This document shows, one piece after another, positions 24,445 to 33,886 of a stretch of DNA of 64,000 nucleotides (positions are counted from its first letter, which is position 1; every line of letters begins with the position of its first letter). This DNA is from Pilimelia terevasa (GTDB lineage Bacteria > Actinomycetota > Actinomycetes > Mycobacteriales > Micromonosporaceae). A program made the position numbers and the translations under genes. Location of the stretch: the NCBI RefSeq assembly GCF_014647915.1, contig NZ_BMQC01000002.1, positions 372,001 through 436,000 on the forward strand, in the 5' to 3' direction. The notes beneath the pieces are model-generated. The model searched no databases. It was given only the letters and a program-made list of their open reading frames with translations, and was not told where the DNA came from.

Positions 24445-25995
24445 CTAGTCGGTTTCCGCGCCGACCCGCTGGGCCTGCACCGCGGCGTCCCCCGCGGCCG
24501 GCCGTGCGTTGCCGGCCTGCTCGGCGCGCTTGGCCTGGTCCGTCGGGCGGGCCGCGGGCGGCTGGTCGGCGGCCGGCCGCGCGGAGGTACCCGCAGCGCC
24601 GGAGTCCGCCGCCGGACCGGCCGGCTGCCCGGCGGCGCCGCCCTGCGCCTTCTCGTCCCGCGCGGCCCTGTCGCCCGCAGCCCTGTCGCCTGTGTCCCTG
24701 TCGACCGCAGTCTTGTCGTCCGGGGCCTTGTCGTCCGGCCGGGCCTGACCGGAGGGTGCCGGCGGGCGCAGGGACTGCGTCGGCGACCCGGCCGCGGGTG
24801 TCGGGCCGCCGGTCGTCGGGCCGGCGGCGCGCGCCCTGCTTTCGGCGTCCTGCACCTTGCGGGAGGTGGCCGCCAGGCGCTCCTCCAGATGGGCGAGGCG
24901 CTGCTGGCCGGCCACGAGGTCCTTGCGGGTCTCGCCGGTCCGCTGCTCGACCTCGGCCAGCCGTTCGTGCGCCTGGGTGATCTCGGCCTGCAGGCCGCCC
25001 ATGCGCTCGCGGGCGTGCTGCATCTGGGTCTCGGCGTCGCGGTGCACCTGGGTGGCGTACTCCTCGGCCTCGGCGCGCCGCTGGGCGATCTCCTGCTCCA
25101 CCTTGGTGACCTGCGTGCGCAGTTCCTGCTCGGCCTGGCCGCGCCGGGCGGTGATCTCCTGCTCCAGCTCGGTCCGCCGCTGGGCGAACTCCTGCTCGGC
25201 CTGAGTGCGACGCTTGGTGATCTCCTGCTCCAGCGCGGCGCGCTGCTGCGTCGCCTCCTGCTGGAGCTGGGCGCGGACGGCCTGGGTCTGCGCCTCCAGC
25301 TCGGACAGCGTGCTCTCGACCTGCTTGCGGGCGCCCTCGGTGACCTGCTGGGCCTCGGCGCGCGCGGCGGCGAGCTGGCGCTCGACCTCGCCCCTGGCCT
25401 CGGCGAGCTGGCGCTCGGCGGCCTCGCGGATCTTCCCCGCCTCCTGCGCCGCGGAGGTGCGCAGCTCCGCGCACTGGCGCGTCGTGTCGGCGATCTTCGC
25501 CTGTCGGACGCGCTCCTGCTCGGCGTCGGTCTTCTCCTCCTCGGCCCGGCGGGCGGCCAGCGCGACCTCGAAGTCGCGGACCGCGGTCTGGGCCTTGTCC
25601 TGCGCGTCGCTCAGCGCGCGGTCGGCGGCCTGCCGGAGCTGCTCGACATCGCGCGCGGCCTCGCCGCGAAGCTGGTCCGCCTGGTCCTCGGCGAGGCTGA
25701 GGATCTGCTCGACCCGGGCGCCGAGATGCCGGAACGAGACCTTCTCCGGGGTGGCGGCGCGGCGCCGGGCGTCGACGAGTTCGTTCTGGAGCTGGTCGAT
25801 CTGGCCGGCCATGGCCTGCACCTGCGCGTACGCCTGCTCGCACTCCGTGCTCAGCGTGGCCTTCTCCGCGTCGACCTGGGCCACGTAGCGCTCGACCTGG
25901 CGGCGGTCGTAGCCGCGGAGGGCGAAGTCGAAGGTGGGTTCGGTCGCGCCGTCGTCGAGGGGAAAGAACTCTGCGCCGTGCTGCACCATGCTCAC
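24445..25995 (-). CDS. DivIVA-headed hendecad coiled-coil protein (Scy/FilP type)
   Basis: The protein has 516 residues. Its N-terminus holds FDFALRGYDRRQVERYVAQV, the GYD-xx-QV membrane-curvature motif of DivIVA proteins. Then comes a long coiled coil (about 35-390) with the phrase EQE recurring exactly every 11 residues at 256, 267, 278, 289 and 300 (a hendecad repeat). The C-terminal 120 residues are disordered and rich in Ala, Pro, Asp and Lys. Such proteins (FilP and Scy in Streptomyces) build cytoskeletal assemblies near the growing pole. It lies between a second coiled-coil gene and the transporter gene, all on one strand. Function in polar growth or cell shape is inferred from family and context. 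Confidence 0.82.
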   Translation of the reverse strand: MSMVQHGAEFFPLDDGATEPTFDFALRGYDRRQVERYVAQVDAEKATLSTECEQAYAQVQAMAGQIDQLQNELVDARRRAATPEKVSFRHLGARVEQILSLAEDQADQLRGEAARDVEQLRQAADRALSDAQDKAQTAVRDFEVALAARRAEEEKTDAEQERVRQAKIADTTRQCAELRTSAAQEAGKIREAAERQLAEARGEVERQLAAARAEAQQVTEGARKQVESTLSELEAQTQAVRAQLQQEATQQRAALEQEITKRRTQAEQEFAQRRTELEQEITARRGQAEQELRTQVTKVEQEIAQRRAEAEEYATQVHRDAETQMQHARERMGGLQAEITQAHERLAEVEQRTGETRKDLVAGQQRLAHLEERLAATSRKVQDAESRARAAGPTTGGPTPAAGSPTQSLRPPAPSGQARPDDKAPDDKTAVDRDTGDRAAGDRAARDEKAQGGAAGQPAGPAADSGAAGTSARPAADQPPAARPTDQAKRAEQAGNARPAAGDAAVQAQRVGAETD

Positions 25996-26084
25996 ATCTT
26001 TTCATGCGGGAGCCCGGCGCGCTGGGGATCCATCCCCGCGCCGGGCTGTCCGCTGGCTGGGTGCCGCCCGGGCCGTCGCCCGGG

Positions 26085-27392
26085 CTAGCTGGTCTTGGCT
26101 GCCTGCTTCGACGTGCGGTTGCCGCCGGCGTCGGCGGGGGGCGCCGGCGTGGCGGCCGGCTTGCCCGTGTCCGCCTTGGAGGCGGGCTTGCCGGCGGCGG
26201 GTGCCGCGGCCGGTGCGCCGACGGTGGGCACGATACCCGCAAGGCCGGACAGCATCTGCCCGAGCTGGGCCGTGACGACCTCCTTCTGCCGCGTGAGGTC
26301 CTCGACCTCCCGCCGGGCGGCCTGCAGGGTGATCTCCGCCTCGGTGCGCGCCTCGCTGACCAGCCGCTGGGCCTCGGCCCGCGCCTCCGCGACGGTCTTG
26401 TCCGCGGTGGTCTTGGCCTTGTCGACGGTCTCGGCGGCGGTCTTCTCCGCCTCCAGGCGGCGGCCCTCGGTCTTCTTCTCGGTCTCCTTGGCGCGCTGGT
26501 CGGCGACCTTCGCGCGCTCCTCGGCCTCGCCGACCAGCTTCTGGGTGGCGGAGACCTGGGCCGCGTGCCGCTGGGACTCCTCGCGCTCGGCCTTCTCGTT
26601 GCGCTCGGCGATCTCCAGCGCCAGCGCCTGGATGTCCTTGTCCCGCTTCTCGCGGGCGTCGGCGAGGATCTTGCTGGCCTCGTTGCGCTTCTCCTCGGCC
26701 TCGCGGGAGGTCTTCGCCCGTAGCTGGGTCACCTCCCGCTCGGCGGTGGCCCGCATCGTGGCGACCTCCCGCTCGGCCGTGGACTTCAGCTCGGCGACCT
26801 CGTGCGTGGCGACGGTGCGTAGCTGCTTGGTCTCGCGCTCGGCGTCCGAGCGGAGGGTGTCGGCCTCCCGGCGCGCCTGGACCCGCGTCTCGGCGGCCTC
26901 GCGCTCGGCGGCGGTGCGCAGGTTGCCCGTCTCGCGCTCGACGCTGGCCTTCAGCGACGTGGCCTCGGCCCGGGCCTTGTCGGTGATCTCGCGCGACTCC
27001 AGCTTCGCCGCCGACAGGATGCCCTCGGCCTCGCGCCGCGCGTCCGCGCGGTGGTCGTTGGCCTGCTCCTCGGCCAGCCGCAGGATCTGCTCGACGCGGG
27101 TGCCCAGCCCGGCGAGCGTCGGTCGGTTGTTCTCCTCAAGCTGCTTCTGGCTGTCGGAGAGCTTCTGCTCGACCGCCGTCACCCGCTGCTCGGTCTGGCG
27201 GAGGCGCCGCTGCGCGTCGTTCATCCGTTGCTCGGCCTCGCCGCGGGCCTGCTTGGCCTGGTCGAGGGCGGACGTCATCCGCTGGAGGTGGTTGTCCACC
27301 TGCTGGCGGTCGTAGCCGCGCAGGACCACGGTGAAGTACTGGTCCTCGTTGCTGTTGTCGAAGAACGCGATGGACGAATCCTGCTGGGCCAT
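26085..27392 (-). CDS. DivIVA-headed hendecad coiled-coil protein, second member
   Basis: The 435-residue product from ATG 27392 begins with an acidic segment and the DivIVA-like head [22 protein letters not shown] continuous coiled coil follows to about residue 370. From residue 154 to 231 a Glu closes each 11-residue repeat (154, 165, 176, 187, 198, 209, 220, 231), usually as RE, a very regular hendecad that favours a straight, right-handed coil. The tail is Ala/Pro/Lys-rich. It is the first gene of the three-gene minus-strand unit and leaves an 89-base gap to the next. A likely promoter lies at 27435-27463. It is probably a cytoskeletal partner of its neighbour. Confidence 0.82.
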   Translation of the reverse strand: MAQQDSSIAFFDNSNEDQYFTVVLRGYDRQQVDNHLQRMTSALDQAKQARGEAEQRMNDAQRRLRQTEQRVTAVEQKLSDSQKQLEENNRPTLAGLGTRVEQILRLAEEQANDHRADARREAEGILSAAKLESREITDKARAEATSLKASVERETGNLRTAAEREAAETRVQARREADTLRSDAERETKQLRTVATHEVAELKSTAEREVATMRATAEREVTQLRAKTSREAEEKRNEASKILADAREKRDKDIQALALEIAERNEKAEREESQRHAAQVSATQKLVGEAEERAKVADQRAKETEKKTEGRRLEAEKTAAETVDKAKTTADKTVAEARAEAQRLVSEARTEAEITLQAARREVEDLTRQKEVVTAQLGQMLSGLAGIVPTVGAPAAAPAAGKPASKADTGKPAATPAPPADAGGNRTSKQAAKTS

Positions 27393-27728
27393 TGCCACAT
27401 CGTCGCAGACCGACCGGGGGGCTCCGCAAGGGTCGATAAGGGGCATTCATCGACAGTTGACAAGGTGTTTTGCGTCTTCCGCCCGGGGCGCCCGGAGTGC
27501 CGCGGCGGGCTGTCCGCCCTGCCCCGCGCGGAGGCGCGCGCGGGGCAGGGCCAGGCTGACCGGCGCGCGTCTCTCCACAGGGGAGGAAAGGTCGGCGGGG
27601 TGTGCGGCGGCCGTCGCACGCCGAGTCCGAGTTGCGACGGTCGTCCGGCGATCCGCGCGGTGGGCGTGTCGGCATGTCCACCGGCCGGGGGAGGCCGCCG
27701 ACAGGCCATCGGGTGGCCGACGGGCGGC
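27393..27728. other. Intergenic region upstream of the coiled-coil operon
   Basis: This 336-base gap lies between two minus-strand genes. On the minus strand TTGTCA (27463-27458), a 17-base spacer and CTTATC (27440-27435) form a plausible promoter for the coiled-coil operon, with a leader of about 40 bases. The remaining part toward 27728 is very GC-rich and shows no convincing gene. Confidence 0.4.
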
Positions 27729-28211
27729 TCAGGCCGCCGGTTCGACCAGCTCCACCAGGACCCCACCGGCGTCGGCGGGGTGGACGAAGTTGATCCGGGA
27801 GCCGGCCGTGCCGCGGCGCGGGGCGTCGAACAGCAGCCGCAGGCCGCGGCCGCGCAGGGCGGCGCACGCGGCGTCGAGGTCGGCGACGGTGTACGCGAGC
27901 TGCTGCATCCCCGGGCCGCGCCGGTCCAGGAACTTCGCGATCGTGCTCTCCGGGGACAGCGGGGCCAGCAACTGGATCCGGGTGGCGCCGTCGCCGGCCG
28001 TGAGCATGGCCTCGGCCACCCCCTGCTCCTCGTTCACCTCCCGGTGCGCGCAGCGCAGGCCGAACGCCGCGGCGTGGAAGGCGATCGCGGCGTCCAGGTC
28101 GGGGACGGCGAGGCCGACGTGGTCGATCCGCAGGACGCCGATCCCCGCCGGCCCGACAGGGGCGTCCGCGGCGGGCGGCGCGGGGTGGTCCTGGTCGTCT
28201 CCGGTGTGCAT
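27729..28211 (-). CDS. Methylmalonyl-CoA epimerase
   Basis: The enzyme interconverts the R and S forms of methylmalonyl-CoA, feeding B12-dependent mutases or propionyl-CoA carboxylase products into the TCA cycle. The 160-residue VOC-fold protein shows [19 protein letters not shown] with the metal His, the Gln-rich [24 protein letters not shown] block, [13 protein letters not shown] with a second metal site, and a terminal Glu in VLVELVEP. These are specific to the epimerase. It is divergent from the thiolase gene with a 108-base gap. The window holds isobutyryl-type mutase and meaB, but no true methylmalonyl-CoA mutase. Confidence 0.93.
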   Translation of the reverse strand: MHTGDDQDHPAPPAADAPVGPAGIGVLRIDHVGLAVPDLDAAIAFHAAAFGLRCAHREVNEEQGVAEAMLTAGDGATRIQLLAPLSPESTIAKFLDRRGPGMQQLAYTVADLDAACAALRGRGLRLLFDAPRRGTAGSRINFVHPADAGGVLVELVEPAA

Positions 28212-28233
28212 GGGGATAGTCTGGCTGAACCAA

Positions 28234-28239
28234 CGTTAG
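28234..28239 (+). promoter_or_regulatory. Candidate -10 box of the thiolase-meaB unit
   Basis: TAGGGT lies 80 bases before the thiolase ATG in the short divergent gap. No clear -35 box is seen. Confidence 0.35.
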
Positions 28240-28319
28240 GGTGTGCGGGGAGCCCCGCCCCAAGCGGTGGGCAGGCCGTGCTTCGCGGCGGGCAGGCTGT
28301 GCTTCGGAGGGTGGAGACC

Positions 28320-29504
<1,185 letters not shown>

Positions 29505-29514
29505 GGCGTCGGCG

Positions 29515-30489
29515 ATGACCGTCCCACCGCGCCGCTCCCGGGACGTCGGGCAGTTGGTGGCGCTGGCGCGCGACGGCGACCCGCGCGCGGTGGCGCGCCT
29601 GCTGACCCTCGTGGAGAACGGCGATCCGCTGCTGCCCGCCATCGCGGCGGCGCTCGCGCCCTACACCGGTCAGGCCCAGGTGATCGGCCTGACCGGCTCG
29701 CCGGGCGTGGGCAAGTCCACCACCACCAACGAGCTGGTGCGGGCGTACCGCGCGGCCGGCCACCGCGTCGGCGTGCTCGCCGTCGACCCGTCCAGCCCGT
29801 TCACCGGCGGCGCCATCCTCGGCGACCGGGTGCGGATGCAGGACCACGCCACCGACGCGGGCGTGTACATCCGCTCGATGTCCAGCCGCGGCCACCTCGG
29901 GGGCCTGTCGGCGGCGACCCCGCAGGCGGTCCGGGTGCTGGAGGGCGCCGGCTGCGACGTCGTGCTCGTGGAGACGGTCGGCGTGGGCCAGGCGGAGGTC
30001 GAGGTTGCCAGCCTCGCGGACACGACGCTGGTGCTGCTGGCGCCGGGCATGGGCGACGCGATCCAGGCCGTGAAGGCCGGCATCCTGGAGATCGCCGACG
30101 TCTTCGTGATCAATAAGGCGGACCGCGACGGCGCGGACGCGACGTACCGCGACACCCAGGGCATGATCGCGCTCGGCGAGCGCGCGGCCGGGCAGTGGCG
30201 GCCCCAGGTGGTCCGGGCCGTGGCCTTCCGCAACGAGGGCATTGAGGACATCGTCGCCGCGGTGGCCAAGCACCGCGCGTGGCTGGTGGAGACCGGCGAG
30301 GCGACCGCCCGCCGCGAGCGCCGGGCGGCGGCGGAGATCGAGTCGATCGCCCTGGGCGTCCTGCGGGCGCGCATCGGCGGGCTGGGCGAGGCCAGCGTCC
30401 TGGACGCGCTCGCCGCCGCGGTCGCCGCGGGCCGCCTCGACCCGTACGCCGCCGCGGACGCCGTCCTGGAGCGTCTCCACCCGGCCTGA
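29515..30489 (+). CDS. meaB: MeaB-type GTPase chaperone of B12-dependent mutases
   Basis: MeaB gates loading and repair of adenosylcobalamin in acyl-CoA mutases. The 324-residue SIMIBI-class GTPase has the P-loop VIGLTGSPGVGKSTTTNELV (about residues 56-75), VDPSSPFTGGAILGDRVRM, SMSSRGHLGGLS, VLVETVGVGQAEVEV for switch II and the base-binding NKAD. A C-terminal helical dimerisation arm follows. It is translated 10 bases after the thiolase stop and 1.7 kb before the mutase gene, which supports a role with that mutase. Confidence 0.95.
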   Translation: MTVPPRRSRDVGQLVALARDGDPRAVARLLTLVENGDPLLPAIAAALAPYTGQAQVIGLTGSPGVGKSTTTNELVRAYRAAGHRVGVLAVDPSSPFTGGAILGDRVRMQDHATDAGVYIRSMSSRGHLGGLSAATPQAVRVLEGAGCDVVLVETVGVGQAEVEVASLADTTLVLLAPGMGDAIQAVKAGILEIADVFVINKADRDGADATYRDTQGMIALGERAAGQWRPQVVRAVAFRNEGIEDIVAAVAKHRAWLVETGEATARRERRAAAEIESIALGVLRARIGGLGEASVLDALAAAVAAGRLDPYAAADAVLERLHPA

Positions 30490-30566
30490 CCGGGCCCCTC
30501 CCCCCGCTGGCCCTGCCGACCTGCACCGTGCGGTCCGCCGGGCCGCGTGGCGTTCACATGCACACG

Positions 30567-30578
30567 TGTCGGTCGACA
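30567..30578. promoter_or_regulatory. 12-mer dyad TGTCGGTCGACA, copy 1
   Basis: The arms TGTCG and CGACA pair around GT. The same sequence with one change recurs at 30851-30862, which suggests two binding sites for one regulator. Confidence 0.4.
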
Positions 30579-30617
30579 ACTGTAAAAAGAATTATTTCAT
30601 TTTTGACAGTTCTCGAC
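30572..30617. repeat. Inverted repeat with A/T tracts
   Basis: The left arm 30572-30588 pairs with 30600-30617 with one mismatch and one bulge, around an 11-base spacer. The A and T tracts lie inside the stem. It lies 82 bases after the meaB stop and may be a terminator or an operator. Confidence 0.45.
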
Positions 30618-30773
30618 GTCTGTGTTGTGAAAGTTGGACGGTCCGTGGCGGGGTGCGTGTGGACCTTCAGGTCGGGCGTCGATCCCTCATGGTCGGCCTT
30701 CACCGCGCGACCCACCGGCGGAGATGCGGTGTATGCCGAAGCAATAGGTGTCAAAGGGACGATCTGCCGGCGC

Positions 30774-30791
30774 CTTCACAGCGCTGTGAAG
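30774..30791. promoter_or_regulatory. Perfect 18-bp palindrome
   Basis: CTTCACAGCGCTGTGAAG is a perfect dyad about 70 bases upstream of the candidate promoter. It has the size of a typical dimeric repressor or activator site. Confidence 0.45.
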
Positions 30792-30849
30792 ATTGCTGTC
30801 CTTTATCGACGCTATGCTCGCGCTAAGCATTTTGCTTGATGTGGATTAC

Positions 30850-30879
30850 TTGTCGGTTGACACGCCATCTGAATAGGAT
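30850..30879 (+). promoter_or_regulatory. Candidate promoter of the secreted nuclease-like gene, overlapping 12-mer copy 2
   Basis: TTGTCG (30850-30855), an 18-base spacer and TAGGAT (30874-30879) match a primary-sigma promoter. The second 12-mer copy (30851-30862) covers the -35 element, so a bound regulator could block it. The leader would be about 130 bases. Confidence 0.45.
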
Positions 30880-31017
30880 AGACGGTTCTCGATTGTCCGT
30901 TTCAGCGTGTGCGCGGTTCCTCCGGGGAGTGGTCCCCGCCAGGCTGCACCACCTGGTTCACGGCAGCGGAACACCGCTGCGGGATTCTCACTTTCATTCG
31001 CAGAAGGACAGGACTCC

Positions 31018-31959
31018 ATGCCCTCACATGGTCTGACTCGCGTGCGCTCCGGCGCCTCGCGTACCACCGGGTTCGCCCGCTTCGCCGTCGCCGCGGCGCT
31101 GGTCGGCGCGGCGCTCGGCGCCCCCGCCGCGGCCTCCGCGGCGCCGGCCGACGCCGGGCACCGCAGCGGCGTGGCGGCGCCGCTGGCCCCGTCCGCGGCC
31201 GCCGCGCCGCGGCTGGAGGCCGCGACCGTCCTGCAGGTCAACCTGTGCAACAGCGGCGCCGACAAGGAGTGCTACGCCCAGGGCAAGTCGGTCAAGGCCA
31301 CCGCCGAGCTGGTCCGGGAGATCGAGCCGCAGATCCTCACGCTGAACGAGGCGTGCAGCAAGGACGTCGACGCGCTGTTCGAGGTCATGCGCCGCGTCAA
31401 CTCCGGGACCATGGTCCACTGGTCCTTCTCGCCGATCCACTACGCCAACGGCCACCACATCATGTGTGCCAACGGCGGCCACTACGGCTCCGCGGTCATC
31501 GACTCGCTGGACGGCATGAGCCACTACAACTCGTGGGCCTACACCTTCAAGGACCAGGCCCGGGGCGACGAGCGCCGGCTCGCCAACTGCTCGATGGTGA
31601 ATACCAAGGACAACGCCGGCTACTTCACCTGCGCCGTGCAGATGACGGAGCGGGACAAGGCCACGGCCACGGCCCAGTGCAAGCAGCTCGTTGAGTCGAT
31701 CATGGATCAGGTGGCGGGCAAGTCCGACATGCCGATCCTCTCGGCCGGTACGTTCAACATCCGGGCGACCGGCAAGGACAGCATCGCGACCTGCATGGAG
31801 GACGTCGCCGACGACTACACCACGGCCGGCCAGGGCGTCCAGCACGTCGTCGCCTCGACCGGCATCACCCTGGGCCAGGTGACCACCCACGAGCTGGAGG
31901 GCACCAAGGTCCCGGCCGCGGCCTTCGAGATCGACTTCGACGGCGAGGGCCGCCGCTGA
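31018..31959 (+). CDS. Secreted endonuclease/exonuclease/phosphatase-superfamily-like protein
   Basis: The 313-residue product has an Arg-containing N-terminus, a hydrophobic stretch at about 20-38 and an AxA-type end (ASAAPADA), which suggests a signal peptide. The mature part resembles EEP nucleases: VLQVNLCNSG for the first metal-binding strand, ILTLNEACSKD for the catalytic Glu and LSAGTFNIRA for the GDFN strand. The usual Asp of that strand is Thr, and the C-terminal SDH motif is not seen; the protein ends in EIDFDGEGRR. Cys residues occur in pairs, fitting extracellular disulfides. ATG 31018 follows AGAAGGACAGG. It may be a divergent secreted DNase or a non-catalytic relative. Confidence 0.72.
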   Translation: MPSHGLTRVRSGASRTTGFARFAVAAALVGAALGAPAAASAAPADAGHRSGVAAPLAPSAAAAPRLEAATVLQVNLCNSGADKECYAQGKSVKATAELVREIEPQILTLNEACSKDVDALFEVMRRVNSGTMVHWSFSPIHYANGHHIMCANGGHYGSAVIDSLDGMSHYNSWAYTFKDQARGDERRLANCSMVNTKDNAGYFTCAVQMTERDKATATAQCKQLVESIMDQVAGKSDMPILSAGTFNIRATGKDSIATCMEDVADDYTTAGQGVQHVVASTGITLGQVTTHELEGTKVPAAAFEIDFDGEGRR

Positions 31960-32024
31960 CCGCGGGCGACCGCGGACCCGGCCCGCCGCCGACCTGAGCG
32001 GGCAGCGGCGCCGACGACGCACGG

Positions 32025-32054
32025 AAGGCGTCCCCTGTCCGCGGGGGGCGCCTT
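32025..32054. terminator. Hairpin after the secreted protein gene
   Basis: AAGGCG(T)CCCC at 32025-32035 pairs with GGGGCGCCTT at 32045-32054 with one bulged base. It is the first of two tandem hairpins after the stop at 31959. Confidence 0.55.
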
Positions 32055-32063
32055 CGGCGCGTG

Positions 32064-32099
32064 CGGCAGGCGGGCCGGCCGCGGCCGGCCCGCCTGCCG
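32064..32099. terminator. Perfect 36-bp GC palindrome
   Basis: Bases 32064-32081 are the exact reverse complement of 32082-32099. With the preceding hairpin it forms a tandem terminator ahead of the icmA promoter (TAGACT at 32138-32143). Confidence 0.6.
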
Positions 32100-32173
32100 G
32101 GTGCCCCGGGCCACCCCGCGCCGCGCCGCGCGCTGACTAGACTCGGGTGGCGCTGAGATGAAGGAGCCGTCCC

Positions 32174-33847
32174 ATGAACGCCGACGAGATCGCCGCAGGC
32201 CGGGCCCGCTGGCAGGCCCGCTACGACGCCGCCCGCAAGCGCGACGCGGATTTCACCACGTTGTCCGGAATGCCGGTCGAGCCGCTGTACGGCCCGCCGG
32301 AGGGCGCCGAGGTGCCCGGCTTCGCGCGGATCGGCTGGCCGGGGGAGTACCCGTACACCCGCGGCCTGTACCCGACGGGGTACCGCGGCCGCCGCTGGAC
32401 GATCCGCCAGTTCGCCGGCTTCGGCAACGCCGAGCAGACCAACGCCCGGTACAAGATGATCCTCGCCGCGGGCGGCGGCGGCCTGTCGGTGGCCTTCGAC
32501 ATGCCCACGCTGATGGGCCACGACTCCGACGACCCCAAGGCGCTCGGCGAGGTCGGCCACTGCGGCGTGGCGATCGACTCGGCGGCCGACATGGAGACGC
32601 TGTTCGACGGCATCGACCTGCAGGCCACCACCACGTCGATGACGATCTCCGGGCCGGCGGTCCCGGCCTTCTGCATGTACCTGGTCGCGGCCGAGCGGCA
32701 GGGCGCCGACATCACCAAGCTCGACGGCACGCTCCAGACCGACATCTTCAAGGAGTACATCGCGCAGAAGGAGTGGCTGTTCGCGCCCGAGCCGCACCTG
32801 CGCCTCATCGGCGACCTGATGGAGTACTGCGCCCGGCACATCCCGCGGTACAAGCCGCTGTCGGTGTCCGGGTACCACATCCGGGAGGCCGGGGCGACGG
32901 CCGCGCAGGAGCTGGCGTACACGCTGGCCGACGGCTTCGGGTACGTCGAGCTGGGCCTGTCCCGCGGGCTGGACGTCAACGTCTTCGCCCCCGGCCTGAG
33001 CTTCTTCTTCGACTCGCACGTGGACTTCTTCGAGGAGATCGCGAAGTTCCGCGCCGCCCGCCGGATCTGGGCCCGCTGGCTGCGCGAGGAGTACGGCGCC
33101 ACCAGCGAGAAGGCTCTGTGGCTGCGGTTCCACACGCAGACCGCCGGAGTGTCGCTGACCGCGCAGCAGCCGGTCAACAACGTCGTGCGGACCGCCGTCG
33201 AGGCGCTGGCCGCCGTCCTGGGCGGGACGAACTCGCTGCACACCAACGCCCTGGACGAGACCCTGGCGCTGCCGACCGACGAGTCCGCCGAGATCGCCCT
33301 GCGCACCCAGCAGGTGCTGATGGAGGAGACCGGCGTCACCAACGTGGCCGACCCGCTGGGCGGCTCCTGGTACGTCGAGGCGCTCACCGACAAGATCGAG
33401 GCGGAGGCGGAGGCGATCTTCGCCAAGATCCGTTCGCTGGGCAGCGACGGCACGATCACCGCCGGCATCCTGCGCGGCATCGAGGACGGCTACTTCACCG
33501 GCCAGATCGCCGACTCGGCGTTCACCTACCAGCAGGCGCTGGAGAAGGGCGACAAGCGGATCGTCGGCGTCAACTGCCACACCACCACCGTCGCCAAGGA
33601 CCTGGAGATCCTGCGGATCTCCCACGAGGTCGAGCTGGCGCAGAAGAAGCTGCTCGCCGCGCGCAAGGCCGACCGGCAGCGGGACACGGTGGACGCGGCG
33701 CTCGCCGCGCTGGTCGAGGTCGCCCGCGGTACCGGGAACATGATCCCCGCGATGCTCGACGCCGTGCGTGCCGAGGCGAGCATGGGCGAGATCTGCGACG
33801 CGCTGCGGGCCGAGTGGGGTGTCTACCGCGAGCCGGCGCGCTTCTGA
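32174..33847 (+). CDS. icmA: Isobutyryl-CoA mutase large subunit (often labelled methylmalonyl-CoA mutase)
   Basis: The enzyme rearranges isobutyryl-CoA and n-butyryl-CoA with adenosylcobalamin. The 557-residue protein is a substrate-binding TIM-barrel subunit without the B12 domain, so it needs a small partner (IcmB type) not found here. Residues that set specificity in this family are visible: TIRQFAGF has Phe80, where methylmalonyl-CoA mutase has Tyr89, and EYIAQKE has Gln198, where that enzyme has Arg207. Both are the isobutyryl type, and the numbering agrees with Streptomyces IcmA. Other blocks are [29 protein letters not shown] and [19 protein letters not shown] 32174 has AAGGAG at 32161-32166. 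The meaB gene upstream is its likely chaperone. Confidence 0.9.
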   Translation: MNADEIAAGRARWQARYDAARKRDADFTTLSGMPVEPLYGPPEGAEVPGFARIGWPGEYPYTRGLYPTGYRGRRWTIRQFAGFGNAEQTNARYKMILAAGGGGLSVAFDMPTLMGHDSDDPKALGEVGHCGVAIDSAADMETLFDGIDLQATTTSMTISGPAVPAFCMYLVAAERQGADITKLDGTLQTDIFKEYIAQKEWLFAPEPHLRLIGDLMEYCARHIPRYKPLSVSGYHIREAGATAAQELAYTLADGFGYVELGLSRGLDVNVFAPGLSFFFDSHVDFFEEIAKFRAARRIWARWLREEYGATSEKALWLRFHTQTAGVSLTAQQPVNNVVRTAVEALAAVLGGTNSLHTNALDETLALPTDESAEIALRTQQVLMEETGVTNVADPLGGSWYVEALTDKIEAEAEAIFAKIRSLGSDGTITAGILRGIEDGYFTGQIADSAFTYQQALEKGDKRIVGVNCHTTTVAKDLEILRISHEVELAQKKLLAARKADRQRDTVDAALAALVEVARGTGNMIPAMLDAVRAEASMGEICDALRAEWGVYREPARF

Positions 33848-33886
33848 CGCCGACCGCCGCGCCCCTACGTGCCAGACTGGACAACT

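Larger units (their letters stand above)
30490..31017. other. AT-richer regulatory intergenic region with several dyads
   Basis: This 528-base gap has clearly lower GC than its surroundings, especially 30580-30880, and no convincing gene. It holds a 17/18-base inverted repeat (30572-30588 with 30600-30617), a perfect 18-bp palindrome (30774-30791), a repeated 12-mer (30567-30578 and 30851-30862) and a promoter-like pair at 30850-30879. It most likely controls the secreted protein gene at 31018. A small RNA cannot be excluded. Confidence 0.55.

Noticed and set aside
30572-30617. Simple rho-independent terminator for meaB
   Set aside because: The T-tract lies within the stem rather than after it, and the dyad is 82 bases from the stop. 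It was kept as a repeat of uncertain role.
30600-31000. Riboswitch in the leader of the secreted protein gene
   Set aside because: I could not match the conserved cores of c-di-AMP, c-di-GMP or cobalamin riboswitches to this stretch.
32174-33847. Calling the mutase methylmalonyl-CoA mutase
   Set aside because: The specificity residues are Phe80 and Gln198, the isobutyryl type, and the B12-binding domain is absent.
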